Made by a program: the position numbers and the translations under genes. The notes under the pieces were generated by a model, which was not told the DNA's origin, did no database searches, and saw nothing but the letters and a program-made list of their open reading frames with translations. Positions 5,166 to 5,358 of a DNA stretch of 5,358 nt are shown here, one piece after another. The DNA comes from an uncultured Erysipelotrichaceae bacterium. GTDB taxonomy: Bacteria; Bacillota_I; Bacilli_A; Erysipelotrichales; Erysipelotrichaceae. The stretch lies in the NCBI GenBank assembly GCA_902796465.1, contig CADBPK010000260.1:1-5358 (forward strand). Reading direction: 5' to 3'. Numbering within the stretch: position 1 is the first letter of the stretch; each line of letters begins with the position of its first letter.

Positions 5166-5358
5166 ATGCCAGCAGCCACAACACATGTTCAGTTTGCGGA
5201 AGATGTCTATGCCCTTCTGCCTCCGGAGTATCAGAAGAAGATTGCCGATTTTCCCCTGTTCTGGCTCGGGTCACAGGGACCGGATATGCTTCTGTTCTCA
5301 AAAGCCTCGCTTCTGCCGGGCAGTCTGAAGAAATACGGAGGACTCCTGCATCACGACA
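5166..5358 (+). CDS. Zinc-dependent phospholipase C-family protein, N-terminal part, cut by the window edge
   Basis: The frame is open from ATG 5166 to the end of the window, giving 64 codons; the rest lies outside. AAGGAG sits 8 bases before the ATG, which settles the start. The visible part, MPAATTHVQFAEDVYALLP, then FWLGSQGPDMLLF and a HH pair at 62-63, matches the start of PF00882-type proteins (zinc-dependent phospholipase C/D-like), where H7, D40 and later His residues are expected to bind metal. Unlike secreted clostridial phospholipase C there is no signal peptide, so a cytoplasmic protein is likely. The true substrate is unknown for this cytoplasmic group. It probably shares the yggS transcript. 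The assignment rests only on the N-terminal 64 residues. Confidence 0.82.
   Translation, partial: MPAATTHVQFAEDVYALLPPEYQKKIADFPLFWLGSQGPDMLLFSKASLLPGSLKKYGGLLHHD

Overview
The window looks like a chromosomal housekeeping segment of a Bacillota bacterium. An Erysipelotrichia-type organism is my best guess but is not proven. The pointers are a YrrN/YrrO-type pair of U32 proteins, a folate-family ECF S component behind a tetrahydrofolate riboswitch, strong AGGAGG-type ribosome sites on most genes, and tightly packed genes. I see no mobile element, CRISPR array, tRNA or rRNA.

Left half (99-3682, minus strand): four genes read leftward as one translationally coupled operon. In transcription order they are a short U32 protein (TrhP1/YrrN-like), a full-length U32 protein (TrhP2/YrrO-like), a divergent SpoU/TrmH RNA 2'-O-ribose methyltransferase, and a second SpoU enzyme of the YsgA/RlmP type. 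The junctions overlap by 23, 4 and 4 bases. All four proteins belong to RNA-modification families: tRNA uridine-34 hydroxylation for the U32 pair, and rRNA or tRNA ribose methylation for the other two. A hairpin with a U-rich tail (56-87) closes the operon.

Centre (about 3680-3887): a divergent control region. A leftward -10 element sits exactly 7 bases before the trhP1 ATG. On the plus strand there is a tetrahydrofolate riboswitch aptamer, recognised by GCGUUAAGUG, ACGAA, GCGGU and a G-rich loop. It is followed by a long hairpin that buries the whole Shine-Dalgarno sequence of the next gene, which implies control of translation.

Right half (3888-5358, plus strand): a folate-family ECF transporter S component (folT-like), a YggS-type pyridoxal-phosphate-binding protein, and the first 64 codons of a zinc-dependent phospholipase C-family protein cut by the window edge. 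The YggS gene has an extended -10 promoter whose expected start site falls on its ATG, so its mRNA is probably leaderless. Bases 1-55 hold no gene I can support.

The most interesting points are the unusual 5' half of the riboswitch and its likely switching mechanism, the two candidate leaderless starts, and the compact four-gene RNA-modification operon.
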